NCBI GenBank assembly: GCA_964344485.1
Contig: CAYFNF010000009.1
Span: 1-17,704 of the forward strand
DNA length: 17,704 nt
DNA from: CAYFNF01 sp964344485
Lineage (GTDB): Bacteria; Patescibacteriota; Patescibacteriia; UBA9570; XYC2-FULL-38-9
Direction: 5' to 3'
Each line of letters opens with the position of its first letter. Position 1 is the first letter of the stretch. Below the pieces are notes generated by a model. That model saw nothing but the letters and a program-made list of their open reading frames with translations. It had not been told where the DNA came from and did not search any database. This document shows, one piece after another, positions 6,834 through 14,585 of this stretch. A program made the position numbers and the translations under genes.

Positions 6834-8057
6834 CTATGGGGAATGAGTCGTGAACTTGATAGCTGCTTTCAGGACTTCCGATTTCCTGTTTAGTTCTTTC
6901 AGACTGGATGGTTGGGCCAGCATCTCCACCACATCCCGGAAAGAGCCCAACTCCCCCCCCCACTTAAGATGAAATGACAATAGGAATTCAGCATAGTTCT
7001 TCACATGGCACAGTACAGCTTCCTCAAATCTCGTTGAATGGCCACCATGAGCAATCTTGTTTCTGTACTCACGCAGGTATCCAACTATTGCCCTATGAAG
7101 TTCATTGTCGGAGAAAAGGAAAGACACACGGCGTCCAAGGGAGTCCTTACTTAAAGCGCTAGAATCTGTCAACTCTTCCACCACGGCCCACAAACTTAGA
7201 ATTGACTTCTCCCAATCCGTAGAATCTAGGGCACGGACATATCGCCGTATACACTCCTCAATCAGTGTGTGGTAGTGGCATTTCTTCAATTGCCTTCTTA
7301 CCCAATCCTCGTAATCCTTTATGTTTCTGACTTGCTTCTCTGAAAGAAATGCTCCGGCCGGTAGAGGCAGTAGGTCTTGGTAGGACCACAGATTCTCAGA
7401 AGCACCGTTTCCATCATGAAGTGTAGATACTGGCCCAGCTACAATCTTCGATATTGGTTTCCTGATTCCGCTTGAAGACTGGAAGCGGCCCATAGTTTGA
7501 CGTAGTACCCACATCCCGCGAATTGTATCTAGCGCATCAGTTGCGTTTTGAAATGCTACTTGAGGTGTGCGTGCTAGCACATGGACCCGAGCAGCAATAT
7601 AACCACGTGGACGAACACTCGTGATATAGTGTGAGTAACGCCGCTCTGCCTCATCTCGATCGAATTGCTTCGGGAGGTTAGGTGTAAATGTCATTACTGC
7701 ACCATTAAACACGACTCGCTTTAGGTCCCTCATGTTGCGAATGGACAGATTTGTTGCAAGTACGTACGGCCTCCTTTTCCTCCTTCTGATCTTGCTAAGC
7801 TCCGAATTGCATTCCTTCATCAAGAGCTCTGGATCAATCTCAGCCCCCCTAACACGAAAGAGAGCGGACTGCAACAATCCCAGTAGTTCATCCTCCAGTA
7901 TTCCCTTTGGCGGTTCAATACATCCGAGTAGCGGTACAGCATATCGGTCAAAGGCAAATCCATCAAAAACTACGGCCCCACTCTCTTCTCTCTTCGTCTT
8001 TGAAAGGGCGGTTAATAGAACTTTCAATCTCGACTCTGTTCCATCCTTCCACCTCAT
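6834..8057 (-). CDS. HEPN-domain protein (Apea-like), putative RNase toxin or abortive-infection effector
   Basis: The C-terminal third looks like an Apea-type HEPN domain: a helix with SILSLWAVVEELTD, then LREYRNKIAHGG, in which R332-N-x3-H337 is the RNxxxH active-site motif of HEPN ribonucleases. The N-terminal ~230 residues belong to no family I can name. They are mixed alpha/beta with a basic patch (SKIRRRKRRPY near residue 90) that could bind nucleic acid. Many HEPN proteins act in toxin-antitoxin or abortive-infection systems by cutting RNA. I chose ATG 8057 because GGAG sits 7 bases upstream; GTG 8069 in the same frame has its purine run touching the codon. The gene lies 69 bases after a HipA-like gene on the same strand and is the last gene of the defence cluster. 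A run of nine G on its coding strand (6953-6961) could slip and alter the last ~40 residues. Confidence 0.72.
   Translation of the reverse strand: MRWKDGTESRLKVLLTALSKTKREESGAVVFDGFAFDRYAVPLLGCIEPPKGILEDELLGLLQSALFRVRGAEIDPELLMKECNSELSKIRRRKRRPYVLATNLSIRNMRDLKRVVFNGAVMTFTPNLPKQFDRDEAERRYSHYITSVRPRGYIAARVHVLARTPQVAFQNATDALDTIRGMWVLRQTMGRFQSSSGIRKPISKIVAGPVSTLHDGNGASENLWSYQDLLPLPAGAFLSEKQVRNIKDYEDWVRRQLKKCHYHTLIEECIRRYVRALDSTDWEKSILSLWAVVEELTDSSALSKDSLGRRVSFLFSDNELHRAIVGYLREYRNKIAHGGHSTRFEEAVLCHVKNYAEFLLSFHLKWGGELGSFRDVVEMLAQPSSLKELNRKSEVLKAAIKFTTHSP
6953..6961. repeat. Nine-base C/G homopolymer inside the HEPN gene
   Basis: The + strand shows nine consecutive C, read as nine G on the coding strand within codons for KWGGEL near the C-terminus, downstream of the RNxxxH motif. 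Tracts of this length are prone to slipped-strand mispairing and also to sequencing error. Confidence 0.9.
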
Positions 8058-8126
8058 CGATCGCTCCACTCCCTTGCACTAGAATGAGTTGGTTCAATCT
8101 CGAGAATCAAAGCCACGTACAGCTAT

Positions 8127-8924
8127 TCACTCGAAACTATCACCGGTCAGCTGTTCATACTCATTCAAAAACCTCTCCCTCTCTGAGAAGAGGAATTCTG
8201 ATATGTCCAAGGCGCAATTCCTGTCAAAGTGAAAGCACTGAGTGAAAGTGTTTATGATGTTCAAGAATTCACCAGGATCAACACCTTTTATTCGCTGAAT
8301 CCAAGAAGCGAACAGCTCAGGAATTCTTAGTACACCAACTAAAAATACTGGCACTTCCTTCAATCTCCACCAGAGATACTCCTGCAGCTCACAATCCATG
8401 TCACAACCCCCTAGAGATACATCAAAATCAAGAAAAACAGGACTTCCGTTCTCTTGGACTTGGAGATCTTCCATCTTTTGATCCTCTATCTGTATCCAGG
8501 ATGAAAATACTTGGTAACCATAGAGTTGATGAATGCTGTCGCTATCAGGAAACTCAGTGTGTATCAGATTGGCGTTCTTCTCTGGAAAATCTTGGGCATT
8601 GGGATCCCAATCTTCGGGTGTATTCAACTTGCTGACACCCTCGATGAACTTGGTTCCGATTCCGAACTGATCCTTATTGCGAAAGACATCTGGATTTAAC
8701 TTGGGTAGCACGTCCTTCGGGATATAAACGACCTCTGCTGACGGCTTGTTGAGACCTATAGATTGGGCAAGTTTCGAGGCTGCATATTCATTGAACAATC
8801 TCTTTGCGTTCTTACCTACCTTGTGTAGGCGGATTGCCCATGTTGTTCCATCTTCTGATACACCTCGAAGGAGGTGTGAAGAAGATCCTGGTACTTCTCC
8901 ACGAATGTCTACGATCTTTAACAT
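8127..8924 (-). CDS. HipA-like kinase-fold protein with altered catalytic residues
   Basis: A 265-residue protein resembling the short HipA-like kinase family (HipA_2 type). The N-lobe reads SSHLLRGVSEDGTTWAIRL, then RLFNEYAASKLAQSIGLNKPSAEVVYIP, matching the family pattern in which a strand ends in a conserved Lys and is followed by an Glu-containing helix and a GLxxP turn. The catalytic loop position reads SSWIQIEDQKMEDL (142-154); family members usually have W-x-x-N-x-D-R-x-x-N. The metal-binding segment appears as FLDFD (164-168). Thus the Asp is kept (Asp148) but the following Arg and Asn are changed, and the N-lobe Lys looks replaced by Arg32, so activity is uncertain. ATG 8924 is the first start after an in-frame stop at 8991-8993; it has no strong ribosome site. 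The HEPN gene follows after 69 bases, suggesting a two-gene module. Confidence 0.6.
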   Translation of the reverse strand: MLKIVDIRGEVPGSSSHLLRGVSEDGTTWAIRLHKVGKNAKRLFNEYAASKLAQSIGLNKPSAEVVYIPKDVLPKLNPDVFRNKDQFGIGTKFIEGVSKLNTPEDWDPNAQDFPEKNANLIHTEFPDSDSIHQLYGYQVFSSWIQIEDQKMEDLQVQENGSPVFLDFDVSLGGCDMDCELQEYLWWRLKEVPVFLVGVLRIPELFASWIQRIKGVDPGEFLNIINTFTQCFHFDRNCALDISEFLFSERERFLNEYEQLTGDSFE

Positions 8925-9054
8925 TGGACTTGCCGCGGTTCTGTTGAAACCTAGCGACCTCCACCTGAAGCCGCCTTGAAGCCTCCGGGTTTATGCCGCA
9001 AATATGACTGTTGCGATTGTCAGATATTTACCATTTCTATACTCACCTCCAACT

Positions 9055-11766
9055 CTACCCACTAGCGTTTTTGACTTCCCAACGTGACGCAAGACCCTGA
9101 AGAGTCATTTGGTCTCGTATCTGATCATCGGGGATCAGTAGATATCGCCACGGCTTGCTACTTGTCTTATCAGCATGGTCCGTCGCGTGCTTGCACCATG
9201 TGGCAGCAGCTTCGGCCTTCGCCAGAACCGTCTCGTCCGCCATTTCACTTGCTCGCTTAGGCTCACAAAGAAGCTTCTCTGTCTTGGTCTCGACGACAAA
9301 GTCGGGCTCGTAGGAGTCATCATGGCTGAAGTGAATCTGGAAATCACCCTTGGCGGGCTTGAACCACTTCTGCACGTCGCCATCGTTCTCTAGCAGTAGC
9401 GCAAATCGCCGTTCCGGGTCGGAGTCGAACTTCTGGATGGGATATAGGCACTTTCTGAACCCGCCAAACACCATCGAGCTGATTCGGCTCCGCTGGCCCT
9501 CAGGTACTGCGGTACGAAAATCACGTACATCCTCGTTAGCGGCAGCGGAATAGTTGTTCGCTCGCAGCGTATGGAAGCCGCGGGTTACATGGGCCTCGTA
9601 GACACTGGCAGACTCAATGAAATTTTGCTGCATCTGCGAATGGATCAGGTTCACCAAGCTCTGTTGGTGGTACTGCAGTACGTTGATAACATCATCCTCA
9701 TCGGGCAGGTATTCGCGTAGCCGTACCACGACCTGGCCCGCTAACTTGTATAGCAGTCCCGCGTGCTCATCGTAGCTAACGTCATCAAAATCGATCAACC
9801 CCCGAACAAGGTAGTCCTCAGGCCGTCTCTCCTGAATTATGCCCGAGCCATCCTGGAGCCGATAGCGTTGGTTCTCATGAAGATGCTGAATCAGGATGTC
9901 CTGCGTCACCGGTTGAAGGTTGATGTTTCGGGTATCGAGGTCAAAGTCTGTGTACCCGCTCGTAACTTCGCCCTTCGGGACGACAACTATTTTTGGCACG
10001 TCTATGGAAAGCTTCCGGAAAAGCTCCGTTGTGTCACGCACCACCTCAGCCACATTCACTTGATCTTCAAATCCTTCGAGGGTCCTTTGGTTCGGTCGCA
10101 CTATTTCCTGTACCTTCTTTACAATCTCATCCTGTACCGCCTCTTCCTGGAGTTGATCACTACCCTTGAGTCGCTCGTACTGCTTGATAACCTGGTATGT
10201 GGCCTTAGCCACTTCCTGTTCCTCAGGTTTTTCGAACAGTTTCCGCTGTTCGCCACTGCCTTGGTCAATCTCTGTGGCTATGGTCGGTGCGGCACCACCT
10301 GATATTGACTCCTCAAACGCGCTCATGACTTCCACTGCTTTGCGACCTGCTTCCGGAACATCTCGGCCGATGACAACGCCAGCACGGATGATCGAGTCTG
10401 GGTTGTTGGCATGGTCGATGATCTCCTGGAACTTGTCGTGCGAGACGATGGTCAACCGATCAACCTCTGGTACGCCTACGCGTTTGCCGTAGGGAAGACG
10501 CAAACCACGGCCGATGGATTGCTCCACCAGTGTCCGTGAATTCGCCGCCCGCAGCGGGACGATGGTATACAGATTCGTCACGTCCCAGCCTTCCTTCAAC
10601 ATGTTAACGTGAATGACGATTTCCACAGGACTGTCCGCGTGCTCAACAGTCAGCAACTGCTCGACGACCTCATCCTTCACTTCGCCACGTAAGTTCGAGT
10701 GGACCTGAATCACCTTGCCCTTATAACGACCCTCGAAGAACTCACCACTTTCGATGACCTGCTGAAGTGCATTGGCGTGCTCTGTATCGGTTGCAACGAC
10801 CAGCATGAAGGGCTTTACAATCGCCTTGTCGTTGTTTCGTGCAAAGACTTCCAACTCGACCTTGGTGTTCTCGTGAATCCGGACGCCATCTTCGAGCTTG
10901 ACCTTTTCCAATCCTTCGGGCGAGTAGGCGTTGGGGTCGAAGTTCTCGCGTGTCGCCACGGCCGGTTCCTTTACGAACCCGTCTGTCATTGCCGCCGACA
11001 GCGGATAGTTATAGATCACGTTCTTAAATGGAACGCTGCGACCACCGCTCTCCACCTGCGGCGTGGCGGTCAATTCCAAGCCGAGAATCGGCTTGAGCTC
11101 ATTGATTGCCCGAACACCCGCCGTCGCCCGGTAACGATGGCTTTCGTCCATTAGAATTACTAAGTCTTTCAAACCCGCCAGATAGTCGAAGTAACTCTGG
11201 CCGATGTATTCGCTCAACCGCTTTATCCGAGGAGCATTACCTCCGCGCACCTCGCTGTTGATCTTCGAGATATTGAAAATATTGATTTGACAGTCATCTG
11301 AGCTTAGAAACAATTGACCTCGCACAGACGCTGAAGATTCATACGTATCGCCAGTTATTATCACTGGTGGGTTAATCGCGAACTCCCCGATTCCTTTAAA
11401 CACGTACTTTGACGTGTTCGGAGTGAAGTCTGCGACAAGCTTGTTGTAGATTGTCAGGTTTGGGGCGAGCACGAAGAAGTTTCGGACGCCCCAAGCCTGG
11501 AATAGGTATGTGATGAATGCACCCATCAACCGAGTCTTTCCCACTCCAGTAGCCAGAGCGAAGCACAACGAAGGGAAATCCCGTTCAAACTCTTCGACCG
11601 TAGCAAATTCGCTTTTTATCGTTTCCAGCGTCGGAATCGGATCGGCGTCTTTCGTCAGGGAGATGATCTCACAGACTCGGGCCAGAATCTCAAGCGAGTC
11701 CCGCTGAGGGGGGCGCAGGCTCAGTCGGTTGTTGATTGCATTGATGTACTGAATCCCCATGTTCAC
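9055..11766 (-). CDS. res: Type III restriction enzyme Res subunit (helicase-nuclease)
   Basis: The ATP-dependent translocase and nuclease subunit of a type III restriction-modification system, 903 residues, near the usual 850-1000. Superfamily 2 helicase motifs are intact: Walker A ATGVGKT at 72-78, motif II DESH at 207-210, motif III TATP at 233-236, and motif VI EQSIGRGLRLPYG in the second RecA domain. The C-terminal endonuclease domain shows PD at 821-822 and E-P-K at 835-837, a complete PD-(D/E)xK site. The protein acts with Mod: the complex needs two unmethylated sites and cuts beside one of them. The start is GTG 11766, overlapping the mod stop as GTGA with AGGGGG upstream; ATG 11760, two codons in, is an alternative. 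The gene ends 130 bases before the HipA-like gene. Confidence 0.92.
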   Translation of the reverse strand: MNMGIQYINAINNRLSLRPPQRDSLEILARVCEIISLTKDADPIPTLETIKSEFATVEEFERDFPSLCFALATGVGKTRLMGAFITYLFQAWGVRNFFVLAPNLTIYNKLVADFTPNTSKYVFKGIGEFAINPPVIITGDTYESSASVRGQLFLSSDDCQINIFNISKINSEVRGGNAPRIKRLSEYIGQSYFDYLAGLKDLVILMDESHRYRATAGVRAINELKPILGLELTATPQVESGGRSVPFKNVIYNYPLSAAMTDGFVKEPAVATRENFDPNAYSPEGLEKVKLEDGVRIHENTKVELEVFARNNDKAIVKPFMLVVATDTEHANALQQVIESGEFFEGRYKGKVIQVHSNLRGEVKDEVVEQLLTVEHADSPVEIVIHVNMLKEGWDVTNLYTIVPLRAANSRTLVEQSIGRGLRLPYGKRVGVPEVDRLTIVSHDKFQEIIDHANNPDSIIRAGVVIGRDVPEAGRKAVEVMSAFEESISGGAAPTIATEIDQGSGEQRKLFEKPEEQEVAKATYQVIKQYERLKGSDQLQEEAVQDEIVKKVQEIVRPNQRTLEGFEDQVNVAEVVRDTTELFRKLSIDVPKIVVVPKGEVTSGYTDFDLDTRNINLQPVTQDILIQHLHENQRYRLQDGSGIIQERRPEDYLVRGLIDFDDVSYDEHAGLLYKLAGQVVVRLREYLPDEDDVINVLQYHQQSLVNLIHSQMQQNFIESASVYEAHVTRGFHTLRANNYSAAANEDVRDFRTAVPEGQRSRISSMVFGGFRKCLYPIQKFDSDPERRFALLLENDGDVQKWFKPAKGDFQIHFSHDDSYEPDFVVETKTEKLLCEPKRASEMADETVLAKAEAAATWCKHATDHADKTSSKPWRYLLIPDDQIRDQMTLQGLASRWEVKNASG

Positions 11767-13622
11767 TCATCCCCCTGCGCGTCGGTTTCCCCCAGGCCCA
11801 AAAGCATTTGTCGGCTGTCCTTGCTGGACTTTCGCAAGAGCTTTTTCTTGTCGGCCGCTTCTGCATCCCGCTGCTCCAGCAGTTCCGGCTGCGCATCGGG
11901 AAGGTTTTTGATTTCCAGCGAGTAGTCGTCATGCCCCCACTCGCATTTCCTGAGGACCGCTTTAGGAATTTTCTTCACCGTCAGGTTCTCGTATTTACTG
12001 ACATCGCAACGAAACGCACTACAGCAGATCAGAAGGCTGCGGTTAGGGCCAACTTCATCGCTGATCTTGGTCAGCATCTCCTTGCTCATAAATTGCGTGG
12101 TAACGTAGATGAAGTCCATCTCGCTGCTGCGGCCTTGTTGCCAGTAGACCTCCGCGTTCGGATCAAACGTGAAACCCTCCAGCTTGCACATCGCTTGGGC
12201 CAGCATTCCAGCATTGAACTCTGGATTGATTATAGGATTCCCCCATTCATCCTCTACGATTAGCGTTGGCCCTAGCCTGTAGTAACGATAACCCCCTCCC
12301 CCTTTCCAGTTAACAGCTTTGCTAACGCCAGTAGAATCATCCCCACTTATCACGGTCTGCATTCTTGGTATGATATGTGAATGACAGTGCTCACCCAGCT
12401 CCACCATAATCCAGCGGCGGTGCATTTTGTGCGCGACAGCTCCGGTTGTCCCTGAACCTGCAAAGGAGTCTAGTACCCAATCCCCGGGTTCAGTGGCTAT
12501 GTCTAAGATCCGCTTGATGAGCTTTTCTGGCTTTTTGCTTTTCGGGAAAACTACCCCCCCTTCGCGAGCGATCCCCTGCCATGGGATGTCATCCCACCAA
12601 TTTGTAAGTGGCTCGACCAGACTCGTAGTTTCTCCATCACTAATGACTTTATCTGCAAGGAATAGAATCCGATTACCATCTTTGAAGTACATGTCGCTAT
12701 AGCCGCTCCTCTCAAGCTTCATAACCTGTCCTACACGCTCCTTTGACTCGTCAATCATATTGCGTGCAGCTTGACTCACACCAGAATAGTTGGGTTGAGC
12801 AAAACGAATAACTTCCCGAGGATGATCCAATGCATAGCCAACGACTTCCTCATCAAATAGCTTCTTTTTCATCTCCCTTCTGGCCATTGCTGCAGAATCA
12901 AAACCAAGTACGCTTGCAACATGGTTTCGCAAAGGCTCAAATTCCCATTTTTGATATGGTTCATCTGGATTTACCAACCTAACTGAATATGCCCAGTCGT
13001 AGTCCTTACGAGGAACGTAGGTTGGCTTGTACTTCCAGTGTGATTTGTCTTTCGCATAAATATGAATGTACTCTGTTACATTTACAGGTGTTGGATTGAT
13101 AGTTTTGTGCCCGGTTGCAGCGCTTCTCTTCACTGAAACAGTAAGAACTCTGTTTCGACGACCAAACACCTCATCAAGTAACACTTGGAGATAGCTGCTT
13201 TCTGTATCATCTATCTCAACAAATAGTGATCCATCTACCGATAGCAATGAGTGAAGTATTTGAATTCTATCACGCATTAGTGACAACCACAACGAGTGTT
13301 CAATACCGTCATCATAATGCTCGAATGCCTGACCTGTATTAAATGGAGGATCAATATATACACACTTGATGCAGCCGGTGAATTCTTGCTCGAGGGCTTT
13401 GAGGGCCAGGAGATTGTCACCATAGATCAATCGGTTGTCGAACTTGTCCTGTTCGCAAACATGCCTAGTTGCATGATAGGATAATGTCTGATCCTCTAGG
13501 AGTAGTCGAGGTTCTAGGAGTGGTTGATTTTGCTTTCCAACCCATGACAGTTCTAGTCGCCGTTTTTTTGTCACTGTTGGTGTTCCTACCTGTTTGAGCA
13601 AGTTGTTAGAGATGTACGCCAT
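11763..13622 (-). CDS. mod: Type III DNA methyltransferase Mod subunit (N6-adenine, beta class)
   Basis: The modification and site-recognition subunit of the type III system, 619 residues. It methylates adenine in an asymmetric site and guides Res. Motif order is that of beta-class amino-methyltransferases: catalytic motif IV DPPFN at 91-95 comes first and the SAM-binding motif I FAGSGTT at 387-393 comes later, followed by WIMVELGEHC. The target-recognition domain should lie between them. The gene begins 17 bases inside the upstream 251-residue gene (ATG 13622) and ends in the GTGA overlap with res, so all three are translationally coupled. No strong ribosome site precedes the ATG, fitting coupling. 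Spot counts give about 40-45% GC in the N-terminal and central part (13.1-13.3 kb) and about 57-60% toward the C-terminus (11.8-12.2 kb), consistent with exchange of the recognition part. A run of seven A encodes TKK at codons 18-20. Confidence 0.93.
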   Translation of the reverse strand: MAYISNNLLKQVGTPTVTKKRRLELSWVGKQNQPLLEPRLLLEDQTLSYHATRHVCEQDKFDNRLIYGDNLLALKALEQEFTGCIKCVYIDPPFNTGQAFEHYDDGIEHSLWLSLMRDRIQILHSLLSVDGSLFVEIDDTESSYLQVLLDEVFGRRNRVLTVSVKRSAATGHKTINPTPVNVTEYIHIYAKDKSHWKYKPTYVPRKDYDWAYSVRLVNPDEPYQKWEFEPLRNHVASVLGFDSAAMARREMKKKLFDEEVVGYALDHPREVIRFAQPNYSGVSQAARNMIDESKERVGQVMKLERSGYSDMYFKDGNRILFLADKVISDGETTSLVEPLTNWWDDIPWQGIAREGGVVFPKSKKPEKLIKRILDIATEPGDWVLDSFAGSGTTGAVAHKMHRRWIMVELGEHCHSHIIPRMQTVISGDDSTGVSKAVNWKGGGGYRYYRLGPTLIVEDEWGNPIINPEFNAGMLAQAMCKLEGFTFDPNAEVYWQQGRSSEMDFIYVTTQFMSKEMLTKISDEVGPNRSLLICCSAFRCDVSKYENLTVKKIPKAVLRKCEWGHDDYSLEIKNLPDAQPELLEQRDAEAADKKKLLRKSSKDSRQMLLGLGETDAQGDE

Positions 13623-14361
13623 TTACAAAGTCATCAAAGGGCACTATGCCCACATGACTTGAACTAGGTGGACTTCCAGAATTGTACGAAAATATCGACA
13701 CGCTAGATGCATCGTCATGAAACGGCATTTTCCTACGCTGATTGTAAACGATGTGGAATCCGATTTCGCCTTTTTCAAGCAATTTGGAGATTAGCGTGAA
13801 ATTGCGATAATCCTGGGGATAGGGCTTCCAATCACTAAGCGTATAAAATGACCGTTTCAATTCCACCACCTCTGTTACGCAGTTCCCGTCTACTCGAAAC
13901 AGATCTAGGTCGGACACAACGATTTCCCGCCCCAGTGCAGAGCGTTGCCAATTGTGATATGCACTGGAAGACTGATCATTGATTGCTTTCCTCACTCTCC
14001 CATTACCAACCGGCAGACTAAGCTCCTCAAACAGATCTCGCAACTCTGTCAGTGTACATGCATCGTAATGAGTCTGCTGTATGTCGGGCCAAACGACTGC
14101 TTCTTCAATCTCTCGAATCCCATCGTCGAACTCCAGTGCGAGTGCTCTCATATCAGTAACCTCAGATAGAGTTCTTACTAACTCAAACAGATACACTGGG
14201 CGGTTACAGGACGAGCCAAGGGCCAGAACAAGAAGGACTGGTTGACTAATGGAATCCCCGTAAACAAGGACCCAGGCGTTTCCAGTTGCCCACACAAATG
14301 GGTGTTCTTCATACTCTTTTTCAAGTGTTTCATAAACTGCATTCGAACGATAGTACCTCAC
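13606..14361 (-). CDS. PD-(D/E)xK nuclease-like protein of unknown family
   Basis: I cannot name the family of this 251-residue protein. Its C-terminal half has the pattern of a PD-(D/E)xK nuclease core: VSDLDLF (149-155, with Asp153), a short turn VDGNC, then VTEVVELKRS with Glu167-x-Lys169. A helix follows carrying Q-D-Y (183-185), the position where many such enzymes have a conserved Gln/Tyr. The preceding helix, SSAYHNWQRSALG (132-144), would be the usual first helix. The N-terminal ~120 residues are alpha/beta without known motifs. The start is GTG 14361, overlapping the stop of the 75-residue gene (GTGA), with GGAG 7 bases upstream. The position between a helicase and mod suggests a second nuclease or a DNA-binding accessory part of the restriction system. 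A non-catalytic role is also possible. Confidence 0.6.
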   Translation of the reverse strand: MRYYRSNAVYETLEKEYEEHPFVWATGNAWVLVYGDSISQPVLLVLALGSSCNRPVYLFELVRTLSEVTDMRALALEFDDGIREIEEAVVWPDIQQTHYDACTLTELRDLFEELSLPVGNGRVRKAINDQSSSAYHNWQRSALGREIVVSDLDLFRVDGNCVTEVVELKRSFYTLSDWKPYPQDYRNFTLISKLLEKGEIGFHIVYNQRRKMPFHDDASSVSIFSYNSGSPPSSSHVGIVPFDDFVNGVHL

Positions 14362-14585
14362 AGCTTTCTCCTCGCTGAAGTGAGTCTACTATTCGGGTGA
14401 AGCTCGGCGGAAGGTCGCCAACCGGCCAGGATTAACTGTGCCAAGACTTGATAGGCTACATACCCCTTCCCGTAGTACATAGCGGTCAAGAACTCGTACT
14501 CTTCTACAAGTTGTGCGAACAATGATCGCAGCGGCTCTGGCACAGTTTGCTCGGCTTCCTTGTATTTGGCGCTTGTCACTGGCAT
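14358..14585 (-). CDS. 75-residue helical protein of unknown function
   Basis: A small protein of no family I recognise. It is probably mostly helical: a helix around PEPLRSLFAQLVEEYEFL, then MYYGKGYVAYQVLAQLILAGW, and a basic, likely disordered tail ending SARRKL. It has no signal peptide, cysteine pairs or nuclease motif. I chose ATG 14585, with AAAGG a few bases upstream; it lies within the last ten bases of the helicase gene. An earlier in-frame start at 14612 would extend it by nine residues further into the helicase gene. The stop overlaps the next gene's GTG by four bases. Conserved overlaps on both sides argue that it is a real, co-translated gene, perhaps a subunit linking helicase and nuclease-like protein; that role is inference. 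Confidence 0.7.
   Translation of the reverse strand: MPVTSAKYKEAEQTVPEPLRSLFAQLVEEYEFLTAMYYGKGYVAYQVLAQLILAGWRPSAELHPNSRLTSARRKL

Noticed and set aside
9763..10302. 179-residue + strand frame opposite res
   Set aside because: It is the antisense shadow of the res gene, whose helicase and nuclease motifs are intact; no ribosome site or recognisable domain.
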